A DNA stretch of 64,000 nt from Aristaeella hokkaidonensis (GTDB lineage: Bacteria; Bacillota; Clostridia; Christensenellales; Aristaeellaceae). Shown here in pieces: positions 8,943 to 17,941 of this stretch; position 1 is the first letter of the stretch, and each line of letters begins with the position of its first letter. The stretch covers positions 248,001 to 312,000 of the forward strand of contig NZ_CP068393.1 of NCBI RefSeq assembly GCF_018128945.1. Reading direction: 5' to 3'. The notes beneath the pieces were generated by a model. It saw nothing but the letters and a program-made list of their open reading frames with translations. It was not told where the DNA came from and ran no database searches. The position numbers and the translations under genes were made by a program.

Positions 8943-10160
8943 TCAGATCAGGCGCATACCCGCAGCCATCTGCTCATTATTGTAACGCTTAAGCAGGGCG
9001 TGAATCCGGTCATAGGGATTCAGGAGCTTGCTGAGGCTGCGGTCGTGGTTCAGGGTGGCGATGATGAAGGAGATATATTTGCTCATATCCGCTTCAATGA
9101 ACCACTCGGTTTCCGCCAACTCAGGTTTGCGGTAGGTGAGGTTGGTGGAAATGACCCGATCGATGAAACCGTTGCGGTAGGCTTCTTCAAAGGCATCAAT
9201 GCCGTTGGTGAAGAGGGCGAAGGTGCAGCCTGCGAAGATGCGGTTGGCCTTGCGCTTTTTCAGCTCTTTCGCCAGGTCGATGATGCTTTCACCGCTGGAC
9301 AGCATATCATCCGCGACGAAGACGTCTTTGCCCTCCACGCTGTCGCCCAGATATTCGTGAGCGACGATGGGGTTGCGGCCGTTCACGATGCGGGTGTAAT
9401 CACGACGCTTGTAGAACAGACCCATATCCAGCCCCAGAACGGAGGCATAGAAGATGTTGCGATCGATGGCGCCTTCATCCGGAGAGACGATCATCATGTG
9501 TTCCTTATCGATCCGCAGGGTCTTGTCCTTCTTGAGCAGGGCCTTGAAGATCTGATAGCTGGGCATGATGCTCTCAAAACCGGTGGTGGGGATGGCGTTC
9601 TGAACCCGGGGATCATGCGCGTCAAAGGTGATGATGTTGCTGACGCCCATGTTCTCCAGCTCCTGAAGGGCCATGGCGCAGTCCAGACTCTCACGGGCTG
9701 AACGGCGGTGCTGCCGGCCTTCATACAGCATAGGCATGATGACCGTGACACGCTTGGCCTTACCGCCCATGGCGGCGATGATCCGCTTCAGGTTGGCGAA
9801 ATGCTCGTCCGGACTCATCGGAACGCGGCGGCCGAACATCTCATATTCGACATTGTAGGCACCGGGGTCACAGAGAATGTACATATCGTAACCGCGGATG
9901 CTCTCTTTGATCATGCCCTTGGCTTCACCGTTGCCGAAGCGGGGACAGGTGACATCGATCAGGAAGTCCTGCCGTTCCGCACCGGGGGTGGTGCTCATGT
10001 CGCCGGGCATCGATTCTTCGGTATGATCCTGCCACTTTTTCAGCCAGCTGTTCACCTTAATGCCCATCTCTTCGGTACCGGGCATGGCGATCAGCCCCAG
10101 AGGACCAACGGGATAAGTCAGAAATGAGTCTTTGTTCCAGGTACTGACAAAATCTGTCAT
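8943..10160 (-). CDS. prs: Ribose-phosphate pyrophosphokinase (PRPP synthetase), long form
   Basis: 405 residues, against about 310-320 for the classical enzyme. It makes PRPP from ribose 5-phosphate and ATP in the cytoplasm for nucleotide, histidine and tryptophan synthesis. Family motifs are present: the metal/ATP region FDAHDPRVQNAI and the PRPP-binding loop VFVADDMLSSGES, a variant of the usual VDDMISTGGT. The N-terminal part is longer than in the classical enzyme. The start at 10160 has GGGAGG upstream on the minus strand. It is transcribed alone, convergent with htrA and divergent from the leucine-rich-repeat gene. Confidence 0.9.
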   Translation of the reverse strand: MTDFVSTWNKDSFLTYPVGPLGLIAMPGTEEMGIKVNSWLKKWQDHTEESMPGDMSTTPGAERQDFLIDVTCPRFGNGEAKGMIKESIRGYDMYILCDPGAYNVEYEMFGRRVPMSPDEHFANLKRIIAAMGGKAKRVTVIMPMLYEGRQHRRSARESLDCAMALQELENMGVSNIITFDAHDPRVQNAIPTTGFESIMPSYQIFKALLKKDKTLRIDKEHMMIVSPDEGAIDRNIFYASVLGLDMGLFYKRRDYTRIVNGRNPIVAHEYLGDSVEGKDVFVADDMLSSGESIIDLAKELKKRKANRIFAGCTFALFTNGIDAFEEAYRNGFIDRVISTNLTYRKPELAETEWFIEADMSKYISFIIATLNHDRSLSKLLNPYDRIHALLKRYNNEQMAAGMRLI

Positions 10161-10202
10161 GACGATCCTCCCTCATGCGATCAGGAAAACTCGAACAGAA
10201 TT

Positions 10203-10231
10203 ATTATACTATCATTTTTTTGTTATGAGAA
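10203..10231 (-). promoter_or_regulatory. Probable prs promoter
   Basis: On the minus strand, TTCTCA (10231-10226), 17-base spacer, TATAAT (10208-10203). The -10 is perfect and the -35 is 4/6. It lies about 40 bases before the prs start. Confidence 0.6.
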
Positions 10232-10289
10232 GTGAGAATCTGGTTTTTTCTGATGCTATTTTGGCCATGTATACGATTACATGGGAATC

Positions 10290-10318
10290 TTGCACACATA
10301 TGATGATTTTACTATAAT
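10290..10318 (+). promoter_or_regulatory. Promoter of the leucine-rich-repeat/deacetylase operon
   Basis: TTGCAC at 10290-10295, 17-base spacer, TATAAT at 10313-10318, 33 bases before the start codon at 10352. Confidence 0.75.
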
Positions 10319-10351
10319 AGGAAATCATACGGGAAAGGTTGGAACGGCAGG

Positions 10352-11317
10352 ATGGTATTAAAAAGAATAGTGTTACTTCTTCTTGTGCTCCTTATGCTGG
10401 TTCCCCAGACTCTGGCTGAGGAGACAGAAAAAGTTACTTACAGGGATATCACTGTAGACAAGAATACAGAGTATGTGGACCTTGGAGACCGAAAGGTGCT
10501 CCAGTGGGATGTGCTCTATGATTTCCTGCTGCAACTGCCTAACCTGAAAAAGGTAGACATGTACAATGTGATTGTGAACCTGCAGGTGTATAACAAACTG
10601 AATGAGCTTTTCCCGAATGTAGAGTTTGGCGTTCAGTTCAGATACGGCGCTCACAGAGTAAGGACAGACGACACCGCTTTTTCCACACTGTGGGCTGAAG
10701 GTGCCAGAAAGCATACCTACGATGAAATCGCAATGATGGTCTGGTGCAAAAACCTGTACGCGCTTGATATCGGACATCACCCGGTAAAAAAGCTGGATTT
10801 CCTGTATGAATTGCCGGAACTCAGGGTGCTGATTGTGGCACTGTGCGACCTGACAGACATTACGCCCATCGCAAGCCTGAAACACCTGGAATACCTGGAG
10901 ATTTTCCACAACAAGATTACAGACATTTCCTGCCTGAAAGACCTGAAATACCTGATGGATCTGGATCTGGTGCAGAATTATGTGGAGGATCTGACGCCGC
11001 TGACGGAAATGAAGAGCCTGAAGCGCCTGTGGATTTACCGGAATATCAAGAATGATCTGGAATCTCCGGATATGGAAACTGTCCGGATGCTGCAGGAGGC
11101 GCTGCCGGACTGCCAGATTGAGGCGAGGGGCACATCCCGGTCCAAGGGCTGGGTACGGCATCCGCATCAGGAGGTTATTCAGCGGATTTTCCACTCCAAG
11201 GTATATGAACCGTTTGCAGATTCCGATCCGGAAAACATGCCTGAACCGTGGCGTACGGAATACCTGGAGAAAAACGGAGAAACGGCTGAAACAGAAGCTA
11301 TCGAACCCGCGGAATAA
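10352..11317 (+). CDS. Secreted leucine-rich-repeat protein, paralogue 1
   Basis: 321 residues with a signal peptide (about 1-22, LLLLVLLMLVPQTLAEE). At least four leucine-rich repeats of the bacterial LxxLxxLxLxxNxIxDIxPL type lie between about residues 125 and 240, for example DLTDITPIASLKHLEYLEIFHN. A charged, Glu-rich tail ends the protein. No enzyme motif is seen. Such proteins usually bind other proteins or glycans at the surface. It is a paralogue of the protein at 32566-33606, sharing LDIGH, TDITPI and LKHL blocks. It is 24 bases upstream of a polysaccharide deacetylase in the same operon, which hints at an envelope role. Confidence 0.8.
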   Translation: MVLKRIVLLLLVLLMLVPQTLAEETEKVTYRDITVDKNTEYVDLGDRKVLQWDVLYDFLLQLPNLKKVDMYNVIVNLQVYNKLNELFPNVEFGVQFRYGAHRVRTDDTAFSTLWAEGARKHTYDEIAMMVWCKNLYALDIGHHPVKKLDFLYELPELRVLIVALCDLTDITPIASLKHLEYLEIFHNKITDISCLKDLKYLMDLDLVQNYVEDLTPLTEMKSLKRLWIYRNIKNDLESPDMETVRMLQEALPDCQIEARGTSRSKGWVRHPHQEVIQRIFHSKVYEPFADSDPENMPEPWRTEYLEKNGETAETEAIEPAE

Positions 11318-11341
11318 GCATACAGGAATATGGGAAGGAAT

Positions 11342-12700
11342 ATGATGAGAAAAACAATCAGAGCTGCGCTTGCTTTGCTGGCAGTAATCTGCCTGCTTAC
11401 GGGAACGGCCGGCTCCGCCCTGTCGGAAACTTTGCAGGAATGCCACAAAGTAACCAATAAGGCAGAGATCACCACACAGAAAAACAAGTCGCAGGTCAAA
11501 CTGTGGCACGTGGAAACGGCGTATCCCGCGGTGACCGAAGAGATCAACGGTATTGCTTCGGCCTGGGCGGATGAGCTGGGTCCCGATCTGCCGAAGGCGG
11601 GCAACAACGGCAAGAAGAACAGCCGGTTGGATGTGGAGATCCGGTACAGCCGGACAGGCCTCCACTGGATGAGCTTCCTGGTACAGGCGCGAACCACCTA
11701 TCATCAGCAGCTGAAAGCCCAGAAGTTTACTACCCGAACCTATAATATGGAAACCGGGGAACAGATCCGGCTGACGGACGTTTTTGACGATACGGACGAA
11801 GTCTGGGCCATGCTGGGTGATAAGGTACGGCAGGCACTGAGTGATTACTGGCCGGACGAGGAGCCGGATGAGGAAAAACTGAACAGCCTTTGCACACAGG
11901 AAGCCCTGGAGGAAGCGGACTTTACGCTTCACGGGATGTCCCTGGTGCTGCATTATCCGGCGGAGATCCTGTATCCGAACCATTTCACGCTGATGGATGT
12001 GACCCTGTTCTACCCGGAGATCCGGGATATGATGACCGAGGCGGGCAGGACTGAAACCAACAATGAAGCCTATTACAAAACCTGTGCGCTGACCTTTGAC
12101 GACGGTCCCAGCGCCAAGAATACGCCCGGCGTACTGGACGCACTGATGGAAACCGGCGCCCGGGGAACTTTCTTTGTGATCGGAAACCGGATCAAGGAGA
12201 ACCGCTGGCTGGTTCAGCGGGAGCATGACAACGGCAACGCCATCGGCGCGCACAACTGGCATCACGGGAATGTAACCAAATCCTCGGGATCCGCCCTGCG
12301 TGCGATGCCACAAAAAGTCAATACCGCAATGATCAAGTCCATCGGTATTCCGGTGCGGTATGACCGGGTGCCGGGCGGACGTTATCCGCGGATGGTTGAG
12401 GTGAAAGTGGGCTGGGCTTATATCCAGTGGAGCCTGGATACCTATGACTGGCGCGGGCTGAGCACCTCCGCTGTCCTGAACAAGGTAAAGAAAAAACTGC
12501 ATGACGGGGATATTATCCTCTGCCATGATATCAAAGACCATACTCCGGAATCGACACGGCAGATCGTGCGATACCTGGAGGAGGAAGGTTATATGCCGCT
12601 CACCATCGATGAGCTTTTTGCAAAGGACGGCGTGACACTGGAAAAGTATAAGGTATATTACCGGTGCGACCAGGGGGACACGTCCATCCGGAAGGACTGA
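11342..12700 (+). CDS. Secreted polysaccharide deacetylase with N-terminal DUF3298-like domain
   Basis: 452 residues; ATG at 11342 after GGGAAGG. A signal peptide (about 1-28) is followed by a region like the DUF3298/RsiV fold (about 45-230, TYNMETGEQIRLTDVF). Then comes a NodB catalytic domain with all motifs: TFDDGP (251-256), the zinc histidines HNWHH (H304/H308), RVPGGRYP, YDWRG and LCHDIKDHT. The domain order resembles PdaC-type peptidoglycan deacetylases. It likely removes acetyl groups from peptidoglycan or another N-acetylated glycan outside the cell; the substrate is inferred. It is converging with the GGDEF gene, with no clear terminator between them. Confidence 0.9.
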   Translation: MMRKTIRAALALLAVICLLTGTAGSALSETLQECHKVTNKAEITTQKNKSQVKLWHVETAYPAVTEEINGIASAWADELGPDLPKAGNNGKKNSRLDVEIRYSRTGLHWMSFLVQARTTYHQQLKAQKFTTRTYNMETGEQIRLTDVFDDTDEVWAMLGDKVRQALSDYWPDEEPDEEKLNSLCTQEALEEADFTLHGMSLVLHYPAEILYPNHFTLMDVTLFYPEIRDMMTEAGRTETNNEAYYKTCALTFDDGPSAKNTPGVLDALMETGARGTFFVIGNRIKENRWLVQREHDNGNAIGAHNWHHGNVTKSSGSALRAMPQKVNTAMIKSIGIPVRYDRVPGGRYPRMVEVKVGWAYIQWSLDTYDWRGLSTSAVLNKVKKKLHDGDIILCHDIKDHTPESTRQIVRYLEEEGYMPLTIDELFAKDGVTLEKYKVYYRCDQGDTSIRKD

Positions 12701-12715
12701 CGCGAAAAGAAGGTT

Positions 12716-14638
12716 TTATTCCGGATGATCCGGATATGGCTGCTCCGCTTTGCGGGCAGCTTTTTTCTTTTGTTTGTTCCGGTACATCAGGGAATCTGCA
12801 ATCCGGATACATTCATCCAGGGGCTTGCGCTCCTCATTGGTGGTGCGGACGACACCGATGGAAAGACTCAGGACAAAAGGAATACCGGAGGTGCGGTTGT
12901 ACTCATCCGCTGCGGCATCGATCTCCTCACACAGGGTGGGATTCCTGCCGCTGTCGATGATGATGAATTCATCACCGCCGTAACGCATGATGAAGGCGTT
13001 TTCAGAACAGATCCGCTGGAGAATCCGGGCGGAGGCCTTCAGTGCGGCATCGCCGGATTCATGGCCGAAGCGGTCGTTGATCGCCTTCATGTCGTTCATA
13101 TCGATGAAGAGCACCTGAACGGAACCTTCAGAGGCGATCAGGTCATCATAACGCTGCTGGCCAAAACGGGTCAGGCCGAAACGGTTGTAAAGGCCGGTCA
13201 GCGCGTCATGGACATAGAGTTCGTCCAGGGTATCGTTCAGGTTATGGAGCAGGCTCTTTTTGCGCACGTTTTCAATAGCGATTTCCAGGAAGTTGAGGAT
13301 GCTTTCGTGCAGGTTATGTTTAGCCGCGGCGCAGATGCCGTTCAGCACAATATAGCCGATGGAATAGGTGTTGTAATGCAGGGGGTAAAAGATCAGGAAG
13401 GGTTCTTTTTCCATCAGGTGATCCGGCAGGAGGCTGCTGGTGGGGAAGCGAACGACTTCTTCACCTGATTCACTGTCTTTCGCGCCGCTGTCAAACAGAA
13501 CCATGGTGGAATCAAAGTGCTCCGCGTAATGCGGCCACATGTTCTTGTCATAGTTATCGAAATAATATTCGTTTATGCACAGATAGACGTTGTCACAGCC
13601 GAAGATGGAGTGACTCTTGTTGAAAATCCGCATCAGGTCCGGCAGGTCCTGGGCTTCGAACAGCTCTTCAGCCATGAGGTCCTGCTGAATATAGAAGGAA
13701 CGGAGGAACCGGGTCTGCTGGAAGTAGAGGTCGCGGATCACGCCGCGGCGCGGCGCGTTGTGGCAGCCGCAGGATTCGGAGCAGATCAGCTCATATCCGA
13801 AGGGAATGCGCGTGCGGGTTTCTTCTCCCCGGATCATGCCGACCAGCACATCCGCCGCAAAATAATCCAGCTTGCTGTGATCGGTATGGACGGTGGAAAG
13901 ACGGGGACTGGACAGCTCCGCGGAGGAGAGGTTGTCAAAGCCGCAGACCATCACATCCCGCGGAATCCGGATCCCGTTTTCCTGCAGGGTTTCCATCAGG
14001 CCCAGGGCCATCTCATCATTGGCGGAAATAAAGGCGTCGGGCAGGGGACGCCCTTCGCTGATCCACTTCTTTGCGACATCCACGCCGTCGCTGGTGCGCC
14101 AGGTGCACTCGATAATCTCGATATTTTCCTTCGGGATCCCGTTGTCCCGGCAGGCGGCCAGGAAACCGCTCATGCGCTCCGGGCCTTCAAAACCGCTGTG
14201 CAGGTTGCCGGTCAGGTAGGCAAGGCGGCGGGCACCGTGTTCACGGATAATATGCTCGGCAATATCATACTGTGCCTGGCTGTTATCAAAAAAGACGAGA
14301 GAACATCCTTTCAGTTCCTGACCGATGGAGACTGCGGGGATGCCGCTTTCAACGATCTGCTTTTCAAGGCTTTCCCATGCGGCCCGCAGTACGATCTGGT
14401 TGCTCTGAACCAGGAGGCCGTCAAAGCAGGATAAATTAGGCAGCTGAAAAATCGTGTATTCACTCCGGTCCTTATCATTTCCCTGATCTTTACCGAAGCA
14501 GTCGAATACACGGATTTGCACGTTTGGATGATCCACGGTATATTGCGTCAGCCCGTGGAGCGTGCTTTCCACCAGTTCGTAGTTCCAGTCGACTGTAAGG
14601 AAAGCGATCCGGAAATTTTTCTTCTGATCCGCAGCCAT
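12716..14638 (-). CDS. Diguanylate cyclase with LacI-type ligand-sensor domain
   Basis: 640 residues. The ATG at 14638 follows AGGGA; a TTG five codons earlier was not chosen. Residues about 10-290 resemble the periplasmic-binding-like sensor half of LacI/PurR regulators (DAFISANDEMALGLMETL, IPRDVMVCGFDN). There is no helix-turn-helix and no signal peptide, so the sensor should be cytoplasmic. A middle region of unknown type (about 300-455) precedes a GGDEF domain with an intact RYGGDEF (near 552-558). No RxxD inhibitory site is visible before it. It probably makes cyclic di-GMP in response to a sugar-like ligand. The ligand is unknown. Confidence 0.88.
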   Translation of the reverse strand: MAADQKKNFRIAFLTVDWNYELVESTLHGLTQYTVDHPNVQIRVFDCFGKDQGNDKDRSEYTIFQLPNLSCFDGLLVQSNQIVLRAAWESLEKQIVESGIPAVSIGQELKGCSLVFFDNSQAQYDIAEHIIREHGARRLAYLTGNLHSGFEGPERMSGFLAACRDNGIPKENIEIIECTWRTSDGVDVAKKWISEGRPLPDAFISANDEMALGLMETLQENGIRIPRDVMVCGFDNLSSAELSSPRLSTVHTDHSKLDYFAADVLVGMIRGEETRTRIPFGYELICSESCGCHNAPRRGVIRDLYFQQTRFLRSFYIQQDLMAEELFEAQDLPDLMRIFNKSHSIFGCDNVYLCINEYYFDNYDKNMWPHYAEHFDSTMVLFDSGAKDSESGEEVVRFPTSSLLPDHLMEKEPFLIFYPLHYNTYSIGYIVLNGICAAAKHNLHESILNFLEIAIENVRKKSLLHNLNDTLDELYVHDALTGLYNRFGLTRFGQQRYDDLIASEGSVQVLFIDMNDMKAINDRFGHESGDAALKASARILQRICSENAFIMRYGGDEFIIIDSGRNPTLCEEIDAAADEYNRTSGIPFVLSLSIGVVRTTNEERKPLDECIRIADSLMYRNKQKKKAARKAEQPYPDHPE

Positions 14639-14691
14639 AAAGAATCCCTGCAACTTGTTTCATATTTACGATACATCAGTACAGCTATAAA

Positions 14692-14721
14692 AATATACAC
14701 TAAAACTTGCCAAAATGTCAA
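14692..14721 (-). promoter_or_regulatory. Promoter of the LacI-sensor/GGDEF gene
   Basis: On the minus strand, TTGACA (14721-14716), 18-base spacer, TATATT (14697-14692). Confidence 0.75.
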
Positions 14722-14796
14722 TCTTTTACAGGGCGAAACGATTTGACTTTACAGGCGTCAGACGTCAGAAATCCACTATGCAAAACAGACAGAAAA

Positions 14797-14805
14797 TGCT
14801 ATAAT
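14797..14805 (+). promoter_or_regulatory. Extended -10 promoter of the DUF6273 gene
   Basis: TGCTATAAT at 14797-14805 with no good -35; the TG dinucleotide probably compensates. It is divergent from the GGDEF promoter. Confidence 0.6.
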
Positions 14806-14860
14806 ACATAAGATGTCCATGATTCATGGATTGCTTTTTGTTCGGAAAGGTGAAACGGTA

Positions 14861-15745
14861 ATGAAGAAACGGAAGAATACCAGTATGCGTGGGAGAAAAT
14901 GGCTGGCAGCACTCCTGGCGGCGGTTCTTCTGCTGGCTTCGTGCGCGCTGGCTGAAGACGGACTGGAAGGCTATTCAAAAGAAAAAGGATATACTTATCT
15001 GCGGCTTGGACGTTATCCGCAAACTGCCGAGGGCGGCGTTGAACCGATCCTGTGGCGGGTTCTGACAAAGGATGATGAGAAAGCCTACCTGCTCAGTGAA
15101 TATATTCTCTTTGCAAGGGCACTGCATAACAACCGGAATGAATACGCAAAATTCAAGGGCGATTTCGCCCAGACCGAGCTGTGCCAGTACCTGAACACAA
15201 CCTTTACGGAGGCGGCCTTCACAGAGGAAGAGCTGTCCATGCTCCTGCCCTGCGAGAACTTCGGCAAGGTGTTCCTGATTACCCGGGAAGATATGAAGAA
15301 CAAGGATATCGGGCTGGGCGCCTGGACGTCCAAAAAGGATCCGACCCTGAAACAGATTCAGGAAAACCCTGCTGTCCGGGCCTGGGGAACCGAATGGGCG
15401 ATCAAAAACAACGGATATGATCCGGCTGAATACCCGGATCCGAAGGCAAAGGTGCGGAACGCTACGGATACCGCGAATATCACGCTGGGTGAAAAACGGC
15501 TGTATGTGTTCCAGGCCAAATACGGCTCCTGCAGTCCCTACTGGGGACGTTCTGCCTCCACTACTGACAAGAAACAAGCTGTATGCACCAAGGACGGCGG
15601 TCAGGTCGGCCGGATTGAGGTTGGCCGGGACAATGAGGGTGTTCGTCCTGCTCTGTATCTCGCAGAGGGAAGCTACAGCATTATATCCGGATCCGGCACG
15701 ATGGAAGATCCCTACGAGATCGTTCCTGCCGTTACTCAAGAATAA
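14861..15745 (+). CDS. DUF6273-domain lipoprotein
   Basis: 294 residues; ATG at 14861 after GGAAAGGTG. The N-terminus has a basic stretch and a hydrophobic segment ending LLLASC, a likely lipobox. The body matches DUF6273: LGRYPQT, then PILWRVL, LLSEYIL and WGRSAS, ending in GVRPALYL. Such domains are common in Clostridia surface proteins, often next to leucine-rich repeats, and have no known activity. It lies 12 bases before the next gene and is probably cotranscribed with it. Confidence 0.75.
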   Translation: MKKRKNTSMRGRKWLAALLAAVLLLASCALAEDGLEGYSKEKGYTYLRLGRYPQTAEGGVEPILWRVLTKDDEKAYLLSEYILFARALHNNRNEYAKFKGDFAQTELCQYLNTTFTEAAFTEEELSMLLPCENFGKVFLITREDMKNKDIGLGAWTSKKDPTLKQIQENPAVRAWGTEWAIKNNGYDPAEYPDPKAKVRNATDTANITLGEKRLYVFQAKYGSCSPYWGRSASTTDKKQAVCTKDGGQVGRIEVGRDNEGVRPALYLAEGSYSIISGSGTMEDPYEIVPAVTQE

Positions 15746-15757
15746 GGAGAAAACGAG

Positions 15758-16756
15758 ATGAAGCGTAATACTGTCCGATGGATTGCCGCAATACTGCTGC
15801 TGCTCGCGCTGGCAGCCGGGCTTTCCTGTCCGTCCATTGTGGAGGCTGAGGAAGCAACGAAGCTGCCGATGGATTTCACCAAGGGCGGCGTCAAGACTGA
15901 CAAAGACAAGTGGACCTATGACGGAAAAACGCCTGTTGCCTACAGCGATTCCACGATTGAGGTCACATCTGAAAAAAGCTCCGTGACCGCCAAGGTAAAA
16001 GGCAAGAACGTCAAGCATGAAGTCTGGGTGATCCGGATCAAGATCCAGGACGCTTCCCAGCTGCGTACCGCGGTGAGCAAGGATACCTATAACGGCCGCG
16101 GACAGGCGAAGGGCGAAGACATCGCAAAGAGCAAGAATGCCGTTGTTGCGATGAACGGGGACTTCTTCAAATATGAAAACGACGTAGGATACGTTGTGCG
16201 CCAGGCTGAGTTTATCCGGGACGCGACGGATACCAGCCGGAAAAAGAAGGGCCAGCCGATCTGCTTCGATATGCTGGTGGTGGACAATGAAGGAGACTTC
16301 TATATTGTTCCCCAGGCCCGGACGAAGGAAATTGAGGAGTTCATCGAGACCAGGCTGACCCCTGAAGGAAGAACAGTGATGGATACGTTCAACCTGGGAC
16401 CTGCGCTCGTGATTGACGGAGAGGTACAGGATATCGCTTCCTCCCAGGCGGCACAGCAGGGGGATTATCAGTGGAACTATCCCCAGCAGCGCATTGCCCT
16501 GGCACAGACCGGGCATCTGGAATACGCCATTGTGGAAGTGTTCGGCCAGACGGACTCCACTGCCGGCCTGACACTGGAAGAGTTTGCGAACCTCATCGCG
16601 GAAAAGGTACCGGATGCCAAGATCGCCTACAACTTTGACGGCGGCGGATCCACAAACCTGATCCTGAACAACAAAAAGATCTGCAAGACCCCCGGCCTGC
16701 GGGAGATTACCGATATCATTTACTTTGCATCTGCTGAAGGCTACGTTGAGGAATAA
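15758..16756 (+). CDS. Secreted phosphodiester glycosidase (NAGPA) family protein
   Basis: 332 residues with a signal peptide (about 1-30). The NAGPA family motifs are present: AMNGDFF, NLGPALVIDG, the QQRIALAQ block, and NFDGGGSTNL near the C-terminus followed by REITDIIYF. Family members cleave sugar-phosphodiester bonds, as the mammalian uncovering enzyme does. In bacteria they are linked to cell-wall glycopolymers or exopolysaccharide. It lies between a DUF6273 lipoprotein and an Lgt-like membrane protein, so an envelope substrate is likely; that is inference. Confidence 0.85.
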   Translation: MKRNTVRWIAAILLLLALAAGLSCPSIVEAEEATKLPMDFTKGGVKTDKDKWTYDGKTPVAYSDSTIEVTSEKSSVTAKVKGKNVKHEVWVIRIKIQDASQLRTAVSKDTYNGRGQAKGEDIAKSKNAVVAMNGDFFKYENDVGYVVRQAEFIRDATDTSRKKKGQPICFDMLVVDNEGDFYIVPQARTKEIEEFIETRLTPEGRTVMDTFNLGPALVIDGEVQDIASSQAAQQGDYQWNYPQQRIALAQTGHLEYAIVEVFGQTDSTAGLTLEEFANLIAEKVPDAKIAYNFDGGGSTNLILNNKKICKTPGLREITDIIYFASAEGYVEE

Positions 16757-16759
16757 CAG

Positions 16760-17821
16760 ATGGAACCGATCAAACTGGGTTTTCTGACCATCTACCCCTT
16801 CGGTCTGCTGATGATTCTCCCGGCTTTGGGCGCGCTGCTGCTGGCAGCCCGGAGCATGGGGAAGGCAGGACTGAAAAAAGAAACCGCCGGCTGGTTTGCC
16901 CTGCTGGCGGTTCCGCTTTGCTTTGCGCTGGCACGGCTGGGCTTCTGCCTGTTCGTGATTGACCAGATGCTGGGGAGCGAAGACTTTGGCATGATCTTCC
17001 GGGTGAACGAAGGCGGCTTCCTGCTGTGGGGCGCGCTCTGCGGCGGCCTGCTGGCGGCCTGGATCACCGGAAAAATCACGAAACAGCCCTCCGCGAAAAT
17101 CGCTGACTCTGCCGTTGTGGGGGCCTGCCTGCTGATTGCGGCGGGGCGGATCATCTGCGGCCTGATTTTCAAGGACCAGGGAATCGGTTTCCCGCTTTCA
17201 GACTGGTTCAACACGGACTGGCTGGATCCGGAAGAGGCGGAATATGCCAACCGCTTCAGCCTGTTCGCGCTGGAAGATTACAGCTTCTTTGAACGGCTTC
17301 CTTTCGCTATCCAGAACTTCTATGACGAATGGTGCTGGGCGATTTTTGTGCCGGAAGCCATCTGGGCGTGTGTGACAGCGTGGATTATCTCCCGGTGCCG
17401 GGCGAAGGACGGCGGGAAAACAATCCTGTTCATCATCCTGTATTCCTGCGGACAGATCGTGCTGGAGGCCATGCTGCGGGGCGAGGTGCTGCATCTGCCG
17501 TGGCTGGGTTTCGTGCGGGCCAATCAGGTCATTTGCGCGGTCGCCCTGGTTGCGGTGATCTGCATCTGCCTGAAGAAGCTGGACAAGACGGAACGCGGCA
17601 AAGCTGCGCTGGTCTGCTTTGTCCAGGTGATCCCGGCTGTCCTGATCGTGGTGGCGATGGAATTCGCTGCTTTCGAGAAAAAAATCACCCTGATTCAATC
17701 CTGGCCCGCAGACGTCTGCCACCTGCTCGCAGGGCTGGCGTGCCTCTGGATGGGATTGGCTGCAGGGCATGTGTGGCAACGGGTCTACGCTTTACAAGCC
17801 CCGTCGGATCTGGTAAAATAA
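16760..17821 (+). CDS. Divergent prolipoprotein diacylglyceryl transferase (Lgt)-like membrane protein
   Basis: 353 residues with about eight or nine membrane helices. The layout follows Lgt: an N-terminal IYPFGLLMILPALGALLLA helix, ARLGF, a GGFLLWGALCGG segment where Lgt has GGMSFHGG, GRIICG where Lgt has GNFINGE, and a late E-x-x-LRGE block. The histidine of the HGG motif is replaced by tryptophan, and the asparagines of the NFINGE motif are missing. It may therefore lack classical lipid-transfer activity. ATG at 16760 follows GAGGA and is three bases after the previous stop. Loss of activity is inference from those residues. Confidence 0.65.
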   Translation: MEPIKLGFLTIYPFGLLMILPALGALLLAARSMGKAGLKKETAGWFALLAVPLCFALARLGFCLFVIDQMLGSEDFGMIFRVNEGGFLLWGALCGGLLAAWITGKITKQPSAKIADSAVVGACLLIAAGRIICGLIFKDQGIGFPLSDWFNTDWLDPEEAEYANRFSLFALEDYSFFERLPFAIQNFYDEWCWAIFVPEAIWACVTAWIISRCRAKDGGKTILFIILYSCGQIVLEAMLRGEVLHLPWLGFVRANQVICAVALVAVICICLKKLDKTERGKAALVCFVQVIPAVLIVVAMEFAAFEKKITLIQSWPADVCHLLAGLACLWMGLAAGHVWQRVYALQAPSDLVK

Positions 17822-17941
17822 GGTATCCGAAAAAAACTACATTCCATGGTGCCCACTACGACGCCGGCACGGTAACTTACAACCCTGCCCGCTCGTTTGC
17901 GGTTAATACAAAAACACATTATGAAAGGAGTCGGCATTGCA

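Noticed and set aside
10373..12541. A long open frame on the minus strand opposite the leucine-rich-repeat and deacetylase genes
   Set aside because: It has no ribosome site, no recognisable domain and a His/Phe/Arg-rich composition typical of the antisense of GC3-rich genes. The plus-strand proteins have clear motifs.
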